NCBI GenBank assembly: GCA_016801845.1
Contig: CM028909.1
Location: forward strand, 12,063,813 to 12,127,812
Reading direction: 5' to 3'
From: Polydactylus sextarius
Lineage: Eukaryota > Chordata > Actinopteri > Polynemidae
Length of the DNA: 64,000 nt
Position 1 is the stretch's first letter. Each line of letters starts with the position of its first letter. Position numbers and translations under genes: made by a program. Shown here one piece after another: positions 1 to 11,900 of the stretch. The notes beneath the pieces were generated by a model. That model saw nothing but the letters and a program-made list of their open reading frames with translations, made no database searches and was not told the origin of the DNA.

Positions 1-988
1 ACAGTTAGCATTGGTGAAAAGCGGCAACCGGCAGCAAACACACACACCACTGTTAACAAGAACCATGCTTTAACAACACAACCAGCTAAGTCAATACCAG
101 GAACCAGGTATGTAGCAGCCGTTTTCTCTCGGCATGTGTTTGTGTGATGTGTTTTTTTTTTTTTTTTTTAAGTGGGGCCAGTTATCTCTATTAGCTTAGA
201 TATATTAGATAGTTTTATTACATTCTAAATCAATCTTGAACACGTGATTCGGCAGTTAAGATTATTTAGATTAAATAATGTTTCAACAAGTCACTTTATC
301 CATTTGTTCATTCCACAGTGATTCTACTTGTTTCTGCTTTATTCTATTGTATTTATAGACATTATTAAAATTCTTTAAACAAAGTGATAATTCAGTGTTA
401 GTAGTTAATAGTTAATACTTCATTGTTGATGCAATATAAATTCAGGACACCGAGGCACTAATTTGCGTCATCATAGTAATATAATAATAAAATTTTGGAA
501 TAATAGCTGGCCACTATTGATTTCCTTATACAGCCCGGCCAGTCACAACAAAGACAGCAGAGCACACACCGCTTTTCATGGGGCTGAATCGTATCAGATC
601 AGATATCAAATCAAATACAAAAATTGCATTGGTATGAAATCATAAAGCCTCTTCAGAGATGGCCTCTCTGTACTGATTTACGCTTATATTGATTTGCTTA
701 AATAAAAGATTTGTACATTTGTACATGTTCATATGTGTGTGTCTGCCCCTGCACCTACATGTGCACGGGTATTGTGCATACATAGTGTGTGTATGTGTGT
801 TTTTTTTTTTTTGCCTGTGTGGGCGCCTGGATGTCTGTGTGCATGTCCTTATGCTGTCACATCTGCTGTTACCAAGGAAACCCCGTGGGGAAGCAAAGAA
901 GTGCCGAAAGGTGTACGGCATGGAGAAGAGAGACATGTGGTGTACAGCCTGTCGCTGGAAAAAAGCCTGTCAGAGATTCACCGACTAA
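1..988 (+). CDS. slc2a4rg: SLC2A4 regulator (GLUT4 enhancer factor), 3' end: two terminal coding exons, partial
   Basis: Coding exons are 1-107 (cut by the window edge) and 877-988, joined across a 769-bp GT-AG intron. The first exon is open in frame 1 and ends in a strong donor (CCAG/GTATGT) at phase 2. The second starts after an acceptor at 875-876, which restores an Arg codon, and stops with TAA at 986-988. The visible fragment is 72 residues. Residues 43-70 form a C-clamp with cysteines 45, 58, 61 and 67 (C-X12-C-X2-C-X5-C) and the core WCTACRWKKACQRF. The same spacing occurs in the TCF E-tail, and the sequence matches the C-terminus of the SLC2A4RG/ZNF395/ZNF704 family. These are nuclear DNA-binding factors; SLC2A4RG is known for binding the GLUT4 promoter. 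The family is clear. The choice of slc2a4rg over its paralogues rests on the convergent zbtb46 neighbour, an arrangement recalled for human. The C2H2 finger and N-terminus lie outside the window. Confidence 0.85.
108..876 (+). other. last intron of slc2a4rg
   Basis: This GT-AG intron separates the two visible slc2a4rg exons. The donor is GTATGT at 108 and the acceptor is a pyrimidine-rich stretch ending CCAAG at 876. It contains T-runs (about 152-169 and 801-812) and AT-rich DNA. Nothing else is recognisable in it. Confidence 0.75.
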
Positions 989-3245
989 TCCAGTCCCACA
1001 TCACATGTCTGTGAGATGAGCTCTTCTTCACTCGGAGTGACAGCGAGGTGGACTTCTCCACTGAGGAGATGAGGGGATTTCTTCATGATGGAGCTCTCAC
1101 GCCGCAACCTCCAGCCCCACAATGGGCTTTGCCTTCTCTCTTTTTCGTTCTAAAACACAAAGAGAAAATTAAACTGGTGGGTAAAAAAAAACAAAAAAAA
1201 CAACAACAAACATAACAAAAAAAATCAGCAAGAAAAGAACTTTATGCAGGTTTGCAGACTTTTTCAGAGACTGAGACATTTTCACTGTTAATGAACAAGG
1301 AAAAAAAAAGAAGCGTTTAAATTGGATTTTGAATCTGATTTGATTTTTTTTGTTTATCACTTGCCGTTGTCACAGTCTCGAGGCAATGTTTAGAGACTTC
1401 AGATAAGCTTTTTGGTATACTCTGTTGTTCATTATAGGAGCATCATGTAAGCTACTGTTTATGGGGTGGATCATGACTCTTTCTGGAGGTTTAACACCTC
1501 ATTTGTTTGGTAGGACCTCTGTAGCAGATCTGTTTTTCACTGTCGCTGTTTAAGGGACTTAAACTTACCAAAAGCAAAAAGCCTGTTCTCTTCCAACCAA
1601 CAACTTAGTGAGTTCAGTACCGAAAACTAACATCACCGTCTTCTTCAGCCTTACTAAGTATCAACCATGTGTGTAAACAAATATTGGTTAATATTCTAAC
1701 AACACGTTCATCAGTCAAATTCAGTACAGCCAGCAGCTCTTCTTAAGCAAAAATGCACAAAGCTTCACACACAAGTGGTACAAAGAGTTTTTCCCTTGAC
1801 TTTCCAAAATATTTTTTCGAGAGATGTACACAGTATATGAAATATATTCCCCTCTCTTACTTTTCTATACTTGTCCCCCTAGAGATATGCACCTTGAAGA
1901 AATAAGTCATCTTTTAGAGTATCACTGTAACAGCAGTGTATGCCTGAGAGTGGATATCTATTTCTTATATAGAGTTTTATTTTCAGCAATGAGTTGCTTA
2001 AGCAACTAGCAGTTGCACTGTGCAATCAGCAGAATTACAGCATTTAATATTGTCTTTCTGTCTTTGTGGCTATCATTGTGATTTAGGCGAATTAAGGCAG
2101 AAAGGCTGAGTTTTCTTCCTTTCGACAGCTGATGTTCTTAAAGTGCTCGTTTACCACAATGAATAATTACTGCCCCCCCACTCAGTGAAACTTTAACTTA
2201 CATCTAACTGGTGTAAAATTGTGTTTCTAGGTAAATAACACAAAGATTGTAACAATCACTGCCTGATAATAAGTCAGGTACTTTAATTCTAATTCTCATT
2301 CATTTGTTTAAACACAGTTTTAAAATGGAGAAGTTACCCGATCTTTTAGAATAATTACCCTTAACCAGCAGTGCATCATTTTGTAGATACCAAACCTGAC
2401 TTCACCAGACTCATAAGTCCAAGAAACAGGACTTTGTCCCTATGTCTCTACTAGATGTTGTGTGTTAATTCTTCACTAGATGTGTTTAATCCTTTAGATT
2501 GATCTCTCACTCTGGTATTGACATTTTGATAATGAAAAGTAAGAATCAAATTAATTAAGTGCGGAACAGCAATATTGGTGGTCAGTTGTCAACCCAATTG
2601 ACTCATATGAAAGTAAGTGTAGCAGCAAGTTTTAAAATGTTAAACCAAAGTGGAGTTTTACTTCTTAGAGTGGATCTGTAGTGGTAAGTGACAGGCCAAG
2701 TTTTCCAAACCGTAGACAAAATGTAGTTGGTAGATTTTTAGATAGTTAGACATTTAAATTTTTTTGATATATCCCTTTTTCCTTTTTATTCCACAATGTT
2801 GGCCATTTTGATGAAAAACAAAAAAAAAAAAAAGCATCATTGAATGCTGAAGCCCAGTTTGTTTTTTATTATTACTGTTATTATTTTTCCCAAAACAAAC
2901 AGAAGAAGATGCACAACACACTGGTGAGCTCTTATCGATGACGACCACACGTCTTTTTGTCCTAATTAAGGATGTTTTTAGAGAATTCCTGCATTGAGAA
3001 AAATTGCCCAAGAACTTCTTTTTTTTTTTTAAATTCTTTTAGTCTTTAACTTGACTCAAGTCAGTCACATTTACTTTATATACCCAACTATATAAACCAT
3101 ATAGTCAAGACAGTTAAAAAGCCCAAAAATCATACATTTGCCTCAAAGTACTTTGCAGTCTGTAGAAGTTGTGACATCATCTATCCAGATAAGGAAAAAC
3201 TCCACAAGTAAAAAAACTTTTTCAGGTATTTTTCTGAGTCCCGAC

Positions 3246-3251
3246 AATAAA
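3246..3251 (+). promoter_or_regulatory. possible proximal poly(A) signal of slc2a4rg
   Basis: AATAAA lies in an AT-rich context about 2.3 kb after the slc2a4rg stop codon. It may be used for a shorter 3' UTR, but the hexamer is common by chance in DNA this AT-rich. Confidence 0.3.
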
Positions 3252-6200
3252 TATTTATTATTTTGAAGAGATTCACCCTTGCGCTGTTTATTAACAGCCT
3301 TCTGAATGTAGATTGTGCAGCGTGTCCTCTACTCTCTAAGCGCTCCTGACACTGACCTGATCATGATCACCATAGCAACCTGTCACAAAACACACAAACA
3401 AATAGTGCCTGTTCGTCCTCGTGTGAGCAGCCCAACTTTGTGTAGACTCGGTGACTGAGGATCAGCGTGACTTCAGACCTGTCGCCATAGAAACACCTGC
3501 AGATCACTGTGGCTGACTGGTCTGGTGATAGAACAGTTAGAAGAACAGTGATTTCTTCTCTATGAAAAATGAGAAACAGATGTCTGGTGGTTCACTTCTG
3601 GCGCTATGTCCATGGGGAAAAAAAAACATATTAAGCACTCATGGTTGCTTTAATAGTAGTTATTAACATCTCATTGAGTTCCTGTTATAAACCACCATAT
3701 TGTTTTGAAAATTACTGATCCTGCCTGTAAAGTGTTTATTCCAGTGGCATCCCAGATAAGCTAGATCTCCTTCTCTCTCGGCTTGTGAGAGCAGTCGGCA
3801 GATCTCTTCCGGTCAGAAAACTTCACAAAGTGCCAATGAAAAGAACATTAAAAAAAAAAAAAATGGAAAATGTATACTGACCTAATGAAATTGCACTACG
3901 TTGCACTGCGCAAAGACATGTTTTTATACATGGACATTTTTATATACACAAATTTTGAAATGAAAGGATTTTTTTTTTCTTCTTTTTTCAAGGGCGTGGG
4001 AGGGGTATCGTCACTGCCCGATCGAATAAATGGGGTGTCAGGGATAGAGGTTCTTTACCTCTCGGGTCCCCCCATTATTAGCAAGTGATCTTGACAGCTA
4101 ATGTCTCGCTCTCTGTGTCAGATTTATTGTACTAAACATAGTGGTGCTGGCAGTCGTAGAGGTGTGGTACAGGGAAGTACGGTGCGGTACTTTGGTAGTC
4201 AGTCATTTTGCCTTTTCCTTGGAGGAGAGCCCAAGGGCCGAAAGCAGCACCTGCCTTGTCTCAGTGATGAGGAACCACGGTCTCAGTCAGTAGCTACACA
4301 TTATCGCCTTGATAACCGATGCTTTACAGTGTTTTATCATCTGGGTTTTCTTTTTTTATTTCTCACAATACACATACATACACGCACGTTTTAACCGTAA
4401 AGCTCAACATTGTGCTTCCTTTACTTAACGTTAAAAAAAACAAAAAACAAAAAAACTGGTTTGTGCTTTACGTTTTTACTGAGCTGAGGTAGTAACTGTA
4501 GATACTTTATTAGTGCTGGATACCACTTTTAAAAGGAAAAAAAAAAAAAAAATTCTGGTTTGGTCGTAGATCATGTGTCAAACGCAGCCCATCATCACTC
4601 TCTCCATCCTCATTGTAAGCACTTTTAGATTCCACCAGCAGGGTTAGAGGTCGCTGCTTTTTGCCCGCAGTGAATGGGACTGTTAGCGCACGTTAAGCTA
4701 ACAGTTTCATGTGTTTGCTGGCCACTATTCCATCATTTATTTTTTTTTTTTAAATTTTTTGAATGAGTTGCACTAAACTGGCCAGAGATGATTAATGCCC
4801 AGGCGGCTAAGTGCGACTTGCATCATCGTGGCTAGAAAAGAACTCTGGGTACAAAGTCGCTCTTGTGCAGACATCTTCGACAAGAAAACTTTATTGTGGA
4901 ATTGTTTTCTTTTGCGACTTCGATCAACGAGAAAACCTAGAAAAACTAGAGATGGAGAGTGATGTTGATGTAACGGGTGTGCAGGGGAAACTGGAGAGTG
5001 ACGGTAGATGAAAAGCAGACACGAGACGCGCAGTGACGATATAGATGGATTTGCAGTTTCAGGGCTTTCTTGTACATATGCAACAAAAAGAACCGTGAGG
5101 CTTTTTTTTTCTTCTTCATATTGTTGTTTTGTGTTGTTGTATCTGTTATATGTAAAGGAAACTTTTTTCTTTTTTTTTTCTTTTTCTTGTTTTTTTTTTT
5201 TACTGTAAAGTTGCTCAGAATATTTTTCTTTCATTTTTGAAAAAGAAAAAAAAAAGTCGATTGAGAAGCTATAGTGAACATAACACGTTACAAAAAAAAA
5301 AAAAAAAAAAAAAGATTCAATGTATGTTGTAGCTTAGAGGCAAAAGGGGAGAAAAACAAAACCTGTTGAATGTAAGAAAAAAAAACTACAAATAGAAAAA
5401 AAATTATTCTTTTTTTTTTTTTTTATATTTGCTGGCTAGTTTGTACTACTGCCTGTAGTGAAACGTTAGCGCCTCCTGATTTTGGTATCCACATCTTTTA
5501 ACACCCACAGACAGCTGTCGCCACACTGCTACATCATAACACAGCCATGCAGTATTGCTTTACTATCTTACTTTGTGCAATGAAATGCTTTATAATGGAA
5601 CATGAACTAACTTGAGCTTTTGGGGTTTTTTTTGGTGACACCTGGGCTTTTTGCTCACACTGTTACCGTTTGTCTTTTGTCTTTCTCCCTGCCAAATAGT
5701 ACTTTTTTTTTTTTTTTTTTTTTTTTGAACTATGTGTGGTTATTGTTGTTGTTGTGGATGTCATTTGTGGTTGTGACGATAAGTTGTTGTTAGGCAGGAT
5801 AACCTTCGACCTTTGGTCATGATATAAAACTTTTTTTAACCTCGTGGGAATCTTTATCCTGCCCTGCACATTCCAACAGACAGCACGCTCTTAGTGTCTT
5901 CCACTCGTTTCCTAATAGACATATCTTTCCCATTTCCTTTTTCACTACAGTGATTCTCATCTGATCACTTTGTCCTTTTTTTTTTCTTCCATTTCCTGTT
6001 CTTGTGCTATCCAGCTTTACTGTGGTCCCACGCAAGCCTTTACCCAGTATATTAAGCTAAACTAAATCCTTGAAATGTGCATAAAATAATAATAAAAAAA
6101 AAAGCCTTCATTTTTTCCAAATATGTCAAAAATTTATGTGCTGCTTTCTCAAATGTCAGTTTTCATTTGTCTGTAAACCAGCAGCAGCAAAGCCAATAGA

Positions 6201-6421
6201 TCTCCTTCCAAATCAAAAGCATCGCAATGGCAGCTCCACTCAGATTTCAGCTTCTTCTACTGTGCTCTCATTGTTTGTCCAGGCTTTTACCTTCTGTCTG
6301 TCAGATCTTTCATTTGATGACCATTTTTTTTTCTCTCGTTTTTACTGAGCCTTACACTGGCTAGTGTGAAAACTGACTTTTGCTTTTTTTTGTTTTGTTT
6401 TTCTGTTTTGTTTGTTTTCTC

Positions 6422-6457
<36 letters not shown>
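6422..6457 (+). repeat. (ATTG)9 tetranucleotide microsatellite
   Basis: Nine perfect copies of ATTG lie within the presumed slc2a4rg 3' UTR. Confidence 0.95.
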
Positions 6458-6458
<1 letters not shown>

Positions 6459-6951
6459 CCGGCTGAGTTTGAGGTTGTTTTGCATGTCTAGCATCGCTCA
6501 GTTTTTTTCCTTTTATTTCTTTCTTTTTTTCTTTTTTTTGTTAGGAGATACAACACTGAAGGGTTTTATGTGTTAGATTTCCCCTTTCAGTATCTGATAA
6601 CCCAAGGGTGATTGAGTTTGTTTTCCTTTAAATGTTAAAATGAATACTCATTGCAGCGTGACACATACACATACACAAACAAACAAACAAACGCGGCGCT
6701 AAAAGCATTTTGAGGGAAACGTGACATCAGCCTTGGGTCTTCACTGGAGGGTAAGATTTCTCCTGTGTGTGGGCTCAGCCTCTGGTCTTCATCAGTAGTC
6801 TTACACACACACGGAGGAAGCACTTTCTGAGGAGTGGTGCACTCAAAGAGTATTTGTGTGAATGTCAAGCCTATGACTAGTGCTTGAAAAGATGGATGAC
6901 CATGTATGATGCTGATAATGTGATCTATGTGATGTAATGTGACAGAAAGAA

Positions 6952-6957
6952 AATAAA
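6952..6957 (+). promoter_or_regulatory. poly(A) signal, probable distal 3' end of slc2a4rg
   Basis: AATAAA is followed within about 20-30 bases by a TG-rich stretch (CTGCTGTCTGCTGAGTTTT), the usual layout of a cleavage site. It is the last good + strand signal before the opposing zbtb46 3' end, which suggests cleavage near 6975. Confidence 0.55.
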
Positions 6958-7247
6958 TCTGAATGGAAGAAGACTGCTGTCTGCTGAGTTTTTAAAAGAA
7001 AAAAAAATATATAGATGAAAGTATAGCTCAAGGGAATTTTTATAATGAAAAATCCTCCATAGGCAAAGTGTCAAGGTAAGATTATAGACTGGATTCATTT
7101 GTGTGTGTGTGTTTTCCTTGACTTGTCTACTCTGACCCCTTGTGGACAGCAGTTGGTAGTGACGACACTTGAGAGGAAACCAACAAAAAAAAAAAAAAAA
7201 GGCAACGGCACACAATGGTCACTTCTTTACAGCAGCAATTTTCAAAA

Positions 7248-7253
7248 TTTATT
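7248..7253 (-). promoter_or_regulatory. poly(A) signal, probable distal 3' end of zbtb46
   Basis: AATAAA on the minus strand (TTTATT on +) is followed downstream by a GT-rich stretch (TGACCATTGTGTGCC on the minus strand). It would end the zbtb46 transcript near 7225-7235. Alternative minus-strand AATAAA hexamers occur near 8085-8096. Confidence 0.5.
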
Positions 7254-9331
7254 GAGACTGATTGGTTTTTGCAAATAATAGTCAAGCTAAATCTTCCACT
7301 AAACATGAAGTTAGAAAGAGGCTTGGACGGCCGACGGGCCAGCCCCAAACATCAAAACAGGAGGCTCATGGTTGACTGTAAAAATGTTTTGTGATCAGTA
7401 CTATCAACCGAAAAAATATCCGCACAAGAGCACTTAAATCTGCCCAGAACAAAAACAGGTGTAAAAACAGGACAGGTTTTTTTTTCTTTTTTCTTTTTTT
7501 TTTTTTTTGATTATTTAACACATTTTTTGTTACAAACACAGGTTTATGATAATCATCAATATAAAGTCAGTATCATATTGAACAATATTCCAAATGAAAA
7601 TAAACAAACCTCAAGCTTCAAAGGCAACCTTTTACAAATTAAAGACCCTCTGAAACTTGAGAAGAAAATAAATAATATATAATAGTAATATAAATTCATA
7701 TATATGAAGGTATACACACATCACTCTTAGTAGAAGAACAAAATCTAAAGTAAAAAGCGCCAATTTTGAAATATAGTATAATATAGATATACCCATATCT
7801 ATGGCTTCATGATTTGCACGTGTGAATCAAGCTATACAGGCTAAATGAGGATTGCAATTTGTACATGTCTAAGAATACCCATATTCATCTGCAATAGAGC
7901 AAACAGTTCCAGTTTTGCATCATGTGGAAATGAGACAGTTGTGTGCAGATGCCGAAGACGTCGCTTTGGTATGACAAAATGAACACAGGCATGCAGTTAA
8001 GACCACAGAATCAGGGCACAAAAGGTCATCAATACACGGTGGGAAGGAGAATCTAGTCGCCCATCATGATTTGTCTCTGAAGTTTTTATTTTTTATTTTT
8101 TTTCTATATCCCCGAACATTTTGCACCTCTAATCTCCAGTCAATCAGTCGCATCTAAGTAATCTCTTTTCTTTTTTCTTTTTTCTTTCTTTCTTTTCTTT
8201 CTTTTTCTTCATCGATACAAATATTCAGTCACCTCTATCGGTAAAACAAACGCTCTCACAAGCACGCAAGGTGAAATGTCATTGAGGCACATATTGAGGG
8301 GTTGATGGCAGACGTTTTCCTGAAGTACAACCCAGTATGAGGAAGAAGACATACAGCACAGGTTGTGAAGAAGAGCACAGGGGACAGGGGAAAGTCACAC
8401 ACATACATCCAGACGTCTCTAAGTGGCCGCAAAAGCACCACGGGACAAGAGATTTGTCACTGATCATGGGCTCCTTCCACACCCACCGTTGACATTCATA
8501 AAAATCCTACCCCATTGTCTTTGATCTTTCATCTTTTTTTTTTTTTCTTGTAACTTTTTGATAAATGGGTAAAACAAACAAAAAGCTATAAATAATACCA
8601 ATAAAATAAATTAAAATAAAGACACTGCCGGACGTGAAGAAGAACGCATCAGGAATCTCACAAATTTCTCAGTAAGGGGAAAGTGCAGTCCATGACAGCT
8701 GTAGCAGAGAGGCCTGATGTGCGTGCGACCAGCACTGGCAACAGAAAAATGTTTCCCAGAGTTACTACTGCGGCGTTCGCTTTCCCTTGATCTAAACAGA
8801 ACTAGAGTCGAACCAGTAAAACACTGGCAGTGTAGAAATGTAGCATGTAGACTCGACTCTCTTCTGTCTGCGTGCTGCATTTGCTACTTGATTGTGTTGC
8901 GAAGGCGTGAGAGTAAGATGCAGTCTTCAGAAAAAAAACAAAAAAAACAAAAAGCCGGTCCTTTCGCACAGCCCTTCATATTCACAATAATACCTTAACA
9001 TGTGCACTTTAAAAAAAATAATAATAATAAAAATAAAACCACAAATAGTGACAGGTTAAAAAAAAAAAAAAAAAAAAAAAAGTGAAAATAAAAACAACCC
9101 AACAACAAAACTGTTAACCACAACAATAAATCCCAAAAAAGCACCTGCACACACAGACTGTGAAACAAAAGCACTTCATGTATACAAGGTACTAGATTGT
9201 TTTTGGTTTGATATTAATCAATTAGTGTACATTAGTGATGCAAAAAAAAGCATGTGCTGAATACATGTTTCAATCAATATTTAACAGAGAAGTTTGACAG
9301 TGAAGTTGTTTTCCCCCTTGGTAAAAAAAAT

Positions 9332-9352
9332 GAAAGAGAAAGAAAGAAAGAC

Positions 9353-9387
<35 letters not shown>

Positions 9388-9390
9388 AAA
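9332..9390. repeat. (GAAA)n microsatellite, slightly interrupted
   Basis: GAAA units are repeated, with one ACAG interruption. On the zbtb46 sense strand it is a CTTT tract in the 3' UTR. It creates spurious Ser/Phe-rich open frames. Confidence 0.9.
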
Positions 9391-9851
9391 AGCAGACAAA
9401 AAAGCGTAAACTGGCACAATAAAAAGTTGATAAAAGCCCCATGGCTTGCTGTCCACAACAAGGCAAAGTATAAAAGCTTTTTTTTTCTTATACAAGATAT
9501 AAAATATCAAAAAAAGAACACACAATAAAGCTTAGCATCCAGCACTTAATAATAATAATAATTAATAATAATAGTAACATCAACAACAATAATCATAGTT
9601 CTGATAATCATAATAATAAGACATGTCATATGCCTCACTTGAATTGTCAATAACTTTGCCAAAAACATGGAAAGTATCTTAAGAAATCAATATAGACATT
9701 TTTTGTTTTGTTTTTTCTTTTTTTTTTTTTTTTTTTTTGTTTGTTTTTGGACACCCGACTGGACACTCAAACGTTCTTGCATACAAACACCCATCCTGCT
9801 CCACACAACACAAAAAGAGAGAGAAAGAGCGAGGAGAGAGAATGGCGTCTC

Positions 9852-9887
<36 letters not shown>

Positions 9888-10033
9888 TAGGAATCCACAA
9901 ATAGGTTTTTTTCTTCTTCTTCAATAAATAGCTGTTAAACAAAACAAATTAATATTACACTCTCTACGAATATCAAACTCTGAATTTCAAGAACAATTTT
10001 GATCCTCTTCTTTTTAACCATCAAAAGCCAGGA

Positions 10034-10038
<5 letters not shown>

Positions 10039-10070
<32 letters not shown>
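10039..10070. repeat. (TA)16 microsatellite
   Basis: A perfect TA dinucleotide tract in the zbtb46 3' UTR. Confidence 0.95.
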
Positions 10071-10071
<1 letters not shown>

Positions 10072-11459
10072 CCAGAAAAAAAGATAAACCATGGAAAGAG
10101 TCTGCATATTCTGTATTGAGAAATTGGAATTTACATGACCAAGAACAAAAATCGCAGGAAAAAAAAAAAACCTTTTAAACAACAAAGGCTGCTCCTCCTT
10201 CAGTGTGAGAGGTCTGAATCTCTATCGTCACGACCTCTAGTGTGAGAGAAACTGAACCAGAGACAGCGAGAGAGACAGAAAGAGTTAATAGTGTAGGTCA
10301 TGTAGATCCTTTGTGTGCTTGTGTTGATTTTTCTGAACAGGGAAGCAGGAGCCGACGGTGCACTTGGTGTGCAAAGAGTCTAAAAACTCTAACATACACT
10401 ATAAAACTCTGTTTCAGTCTTCCCTTGTCTCTGTCTCACACGCACACACTCTTCACTCCCCTTTAAAAAAATCCCCCCCACCAAAAAAATTGTATGTACA
10501 TTTGTCAGATCTCCAATATTTGTTGGAATGGATCAATAGAAACCGCGTGGTAAACTTAAGTGAAGAAAAGATTAAGGATCCCACTGAAAGGCATAGGCTA
10601 TATAAACAGCATCTGCACAAAGATTCAGTGATCTGTATATTGTGATAACAGTCAAGAGGACATGAAGTATATCCTTAAAGGTAGGTGCGGTCACCGAGTT
10701 GTTTAGGTAAGTAAAGATCAGATCAAAAATGTAAACCACAGGTTCAGGGCTTTGATAGAAGTCAGTTGTCATTAAAGTGCAAGTCTGTGGCAGTAGGACT
10801 CTGCATCAATGTGCCGTCGGGCCGCCCCGTCCTCTGACACACGTAGCTTTGCAATAGATTTAGACTCTCTTCACTCATAGAGAGACACTTTTCCCCAAAA
10901 ACATCACAACCAAGGAAGGACCGACAACCCAATCCAACCTCAACCAACCCCCCTCCCCCCGCAGCTATTTCTCTACACTATCAGTGATCCTTGGTTTCCA
11001 TGGTGATTGTGATGGCAAACATACAAAGTTGCAGTCTAGCGTTGGCCATGTCCTTGGCAGCGTCCTCGTTGATTCCTGTTGTGGCAGAGTAGAAAACTAC
11101 TAGACCCTGGCCTGAACCCACAAGAAAAAGAAACACAAAAAACACTGCATCAGAAGTAAAGGAGGTAAGCAGAAAAAGCCTTGCACTCGAGCCATCTCTT
11201 GACCACTGTTCTTCTAATATGGCAGTCAAGGTTGAGAATAGCCTAAGTGTGTGTGTTTGTGTGTATGTGTGCATTTGACTGTATTACTCATAATGGTTTT
11301 CAGATAATTGTCGCGCATCACCCTACAGCATTTCCATTCAAAGGAAGGCCTGCCCACATTGGGACGAATGGGTAAAGAGAGGCAGAGTTTTCTGCCCAAC
11401 AGATCACAAAAGATCTTCAGAGATTGGTTGAAGAGCCACGAACAGGAGCCTGACAGACT

Positions 11460-11900
11460 CTAGGAGATCCAGGCGAAGTCCCTCTCGCTCCCGTTCTGCT
11501 GCTCCCCCTCCTGTGCTGAGGAGTCACTCTCCTCCTTCTCATTGTCCAGTGCTCGGTGCGTCTCAGTGTTGATCCCTGAGTCCTTCCACTTCCCTCCTTC
11601 TTCCTCCCCTTCCCCCATCATCTCTCCATCCCCTTCCACCATCATCTCCTCCTCGCCTTCTCCGTCGCCATCGCACTCCGCCTGGTCATCATTGAAACGA
11701 TCGCCAGGGTACAACTCTTCTTCTGGAGAAATGTCTCCACCCACCTCCCCATTGTGGTCCAGCAGTGCGGCCATGCCACGGCCAGAGCAGTCAGCACAGA
11801 CGCCATGGCGCCGGGAGCCATGTTTGATTCCAACGCTGGCTGCTGACATGAAGACTCGGCTGCACACTTTACATACGTATTTCTTGTCTTTGCTGTGGAC
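11460..11900 (-). CDS. zbtb46: zbtb46 last coding exon (end of finger 2, degenerate finger, acidic tail)
   Basis: This exon encodes residues 529-674 and the TAG stop at 11462-11460. It begins VHSKDKKYVCKVCSRVF, supplying H530 of finger 2 and a third Cys pair (538, 541) whose His spacing is irregular (H555, H560). The remaining tail of about 110 residues is strongly acidic with Met/Glu/Gly repeats, and ends with the conserved DFAW-like terminus. Confidence 0.93.
   Translation of the reverse strand, partial: VHSKDKKYVCKVCSRVFMSAASVGIKHGSRRHGVCADCSGRGMAALLDHNGEVGGDISPEEELYPGDRFNDDQAECDGDGEGEEEMMVEGDGEMMGEGEEEGGKWKDSGINTETHRALDNEKEESDSSAQEGEQQNGSERDFAWIS

Larger units (their letters stand above)
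989..6975 (+). other. slc2a4rg: probable long 3' UTR of slc2a4rg
   Basis: This is about 6 kb of AT-rich, noncoding DNA with many T- and A-runs between the slc2a4rg stop codon and a good poly(A) signal at 6952. No conserved coding frame was seen; the short open frames are low complexity or random. An earlier AATAAA at 3246-3251 could give a shorter transcript. That the whole stretch is one 3' UTR is inferred from the lack of any other gene and from the convergent zbtb46 3' end just beyond it. Confidence 0.5.
7230..11459 (-). other. zbtb46: probable 3' UTR of zbtb46
   Basis: About 4.2 kb of AT-rich DNA runs from the zbtb46 TAG stop to the minus-strand poly(A) signal at 7248. It holds several homopolymer runs and microsatellites (a TTTC-type repeat near 9332-9390, (TA)16 at 10039-10070, A-runs at 9058-9081 and 9852-9877). 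No coding frame was recognised. The extent is inferred from the signal position and the absence of another gene. Confidence 0.55.
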
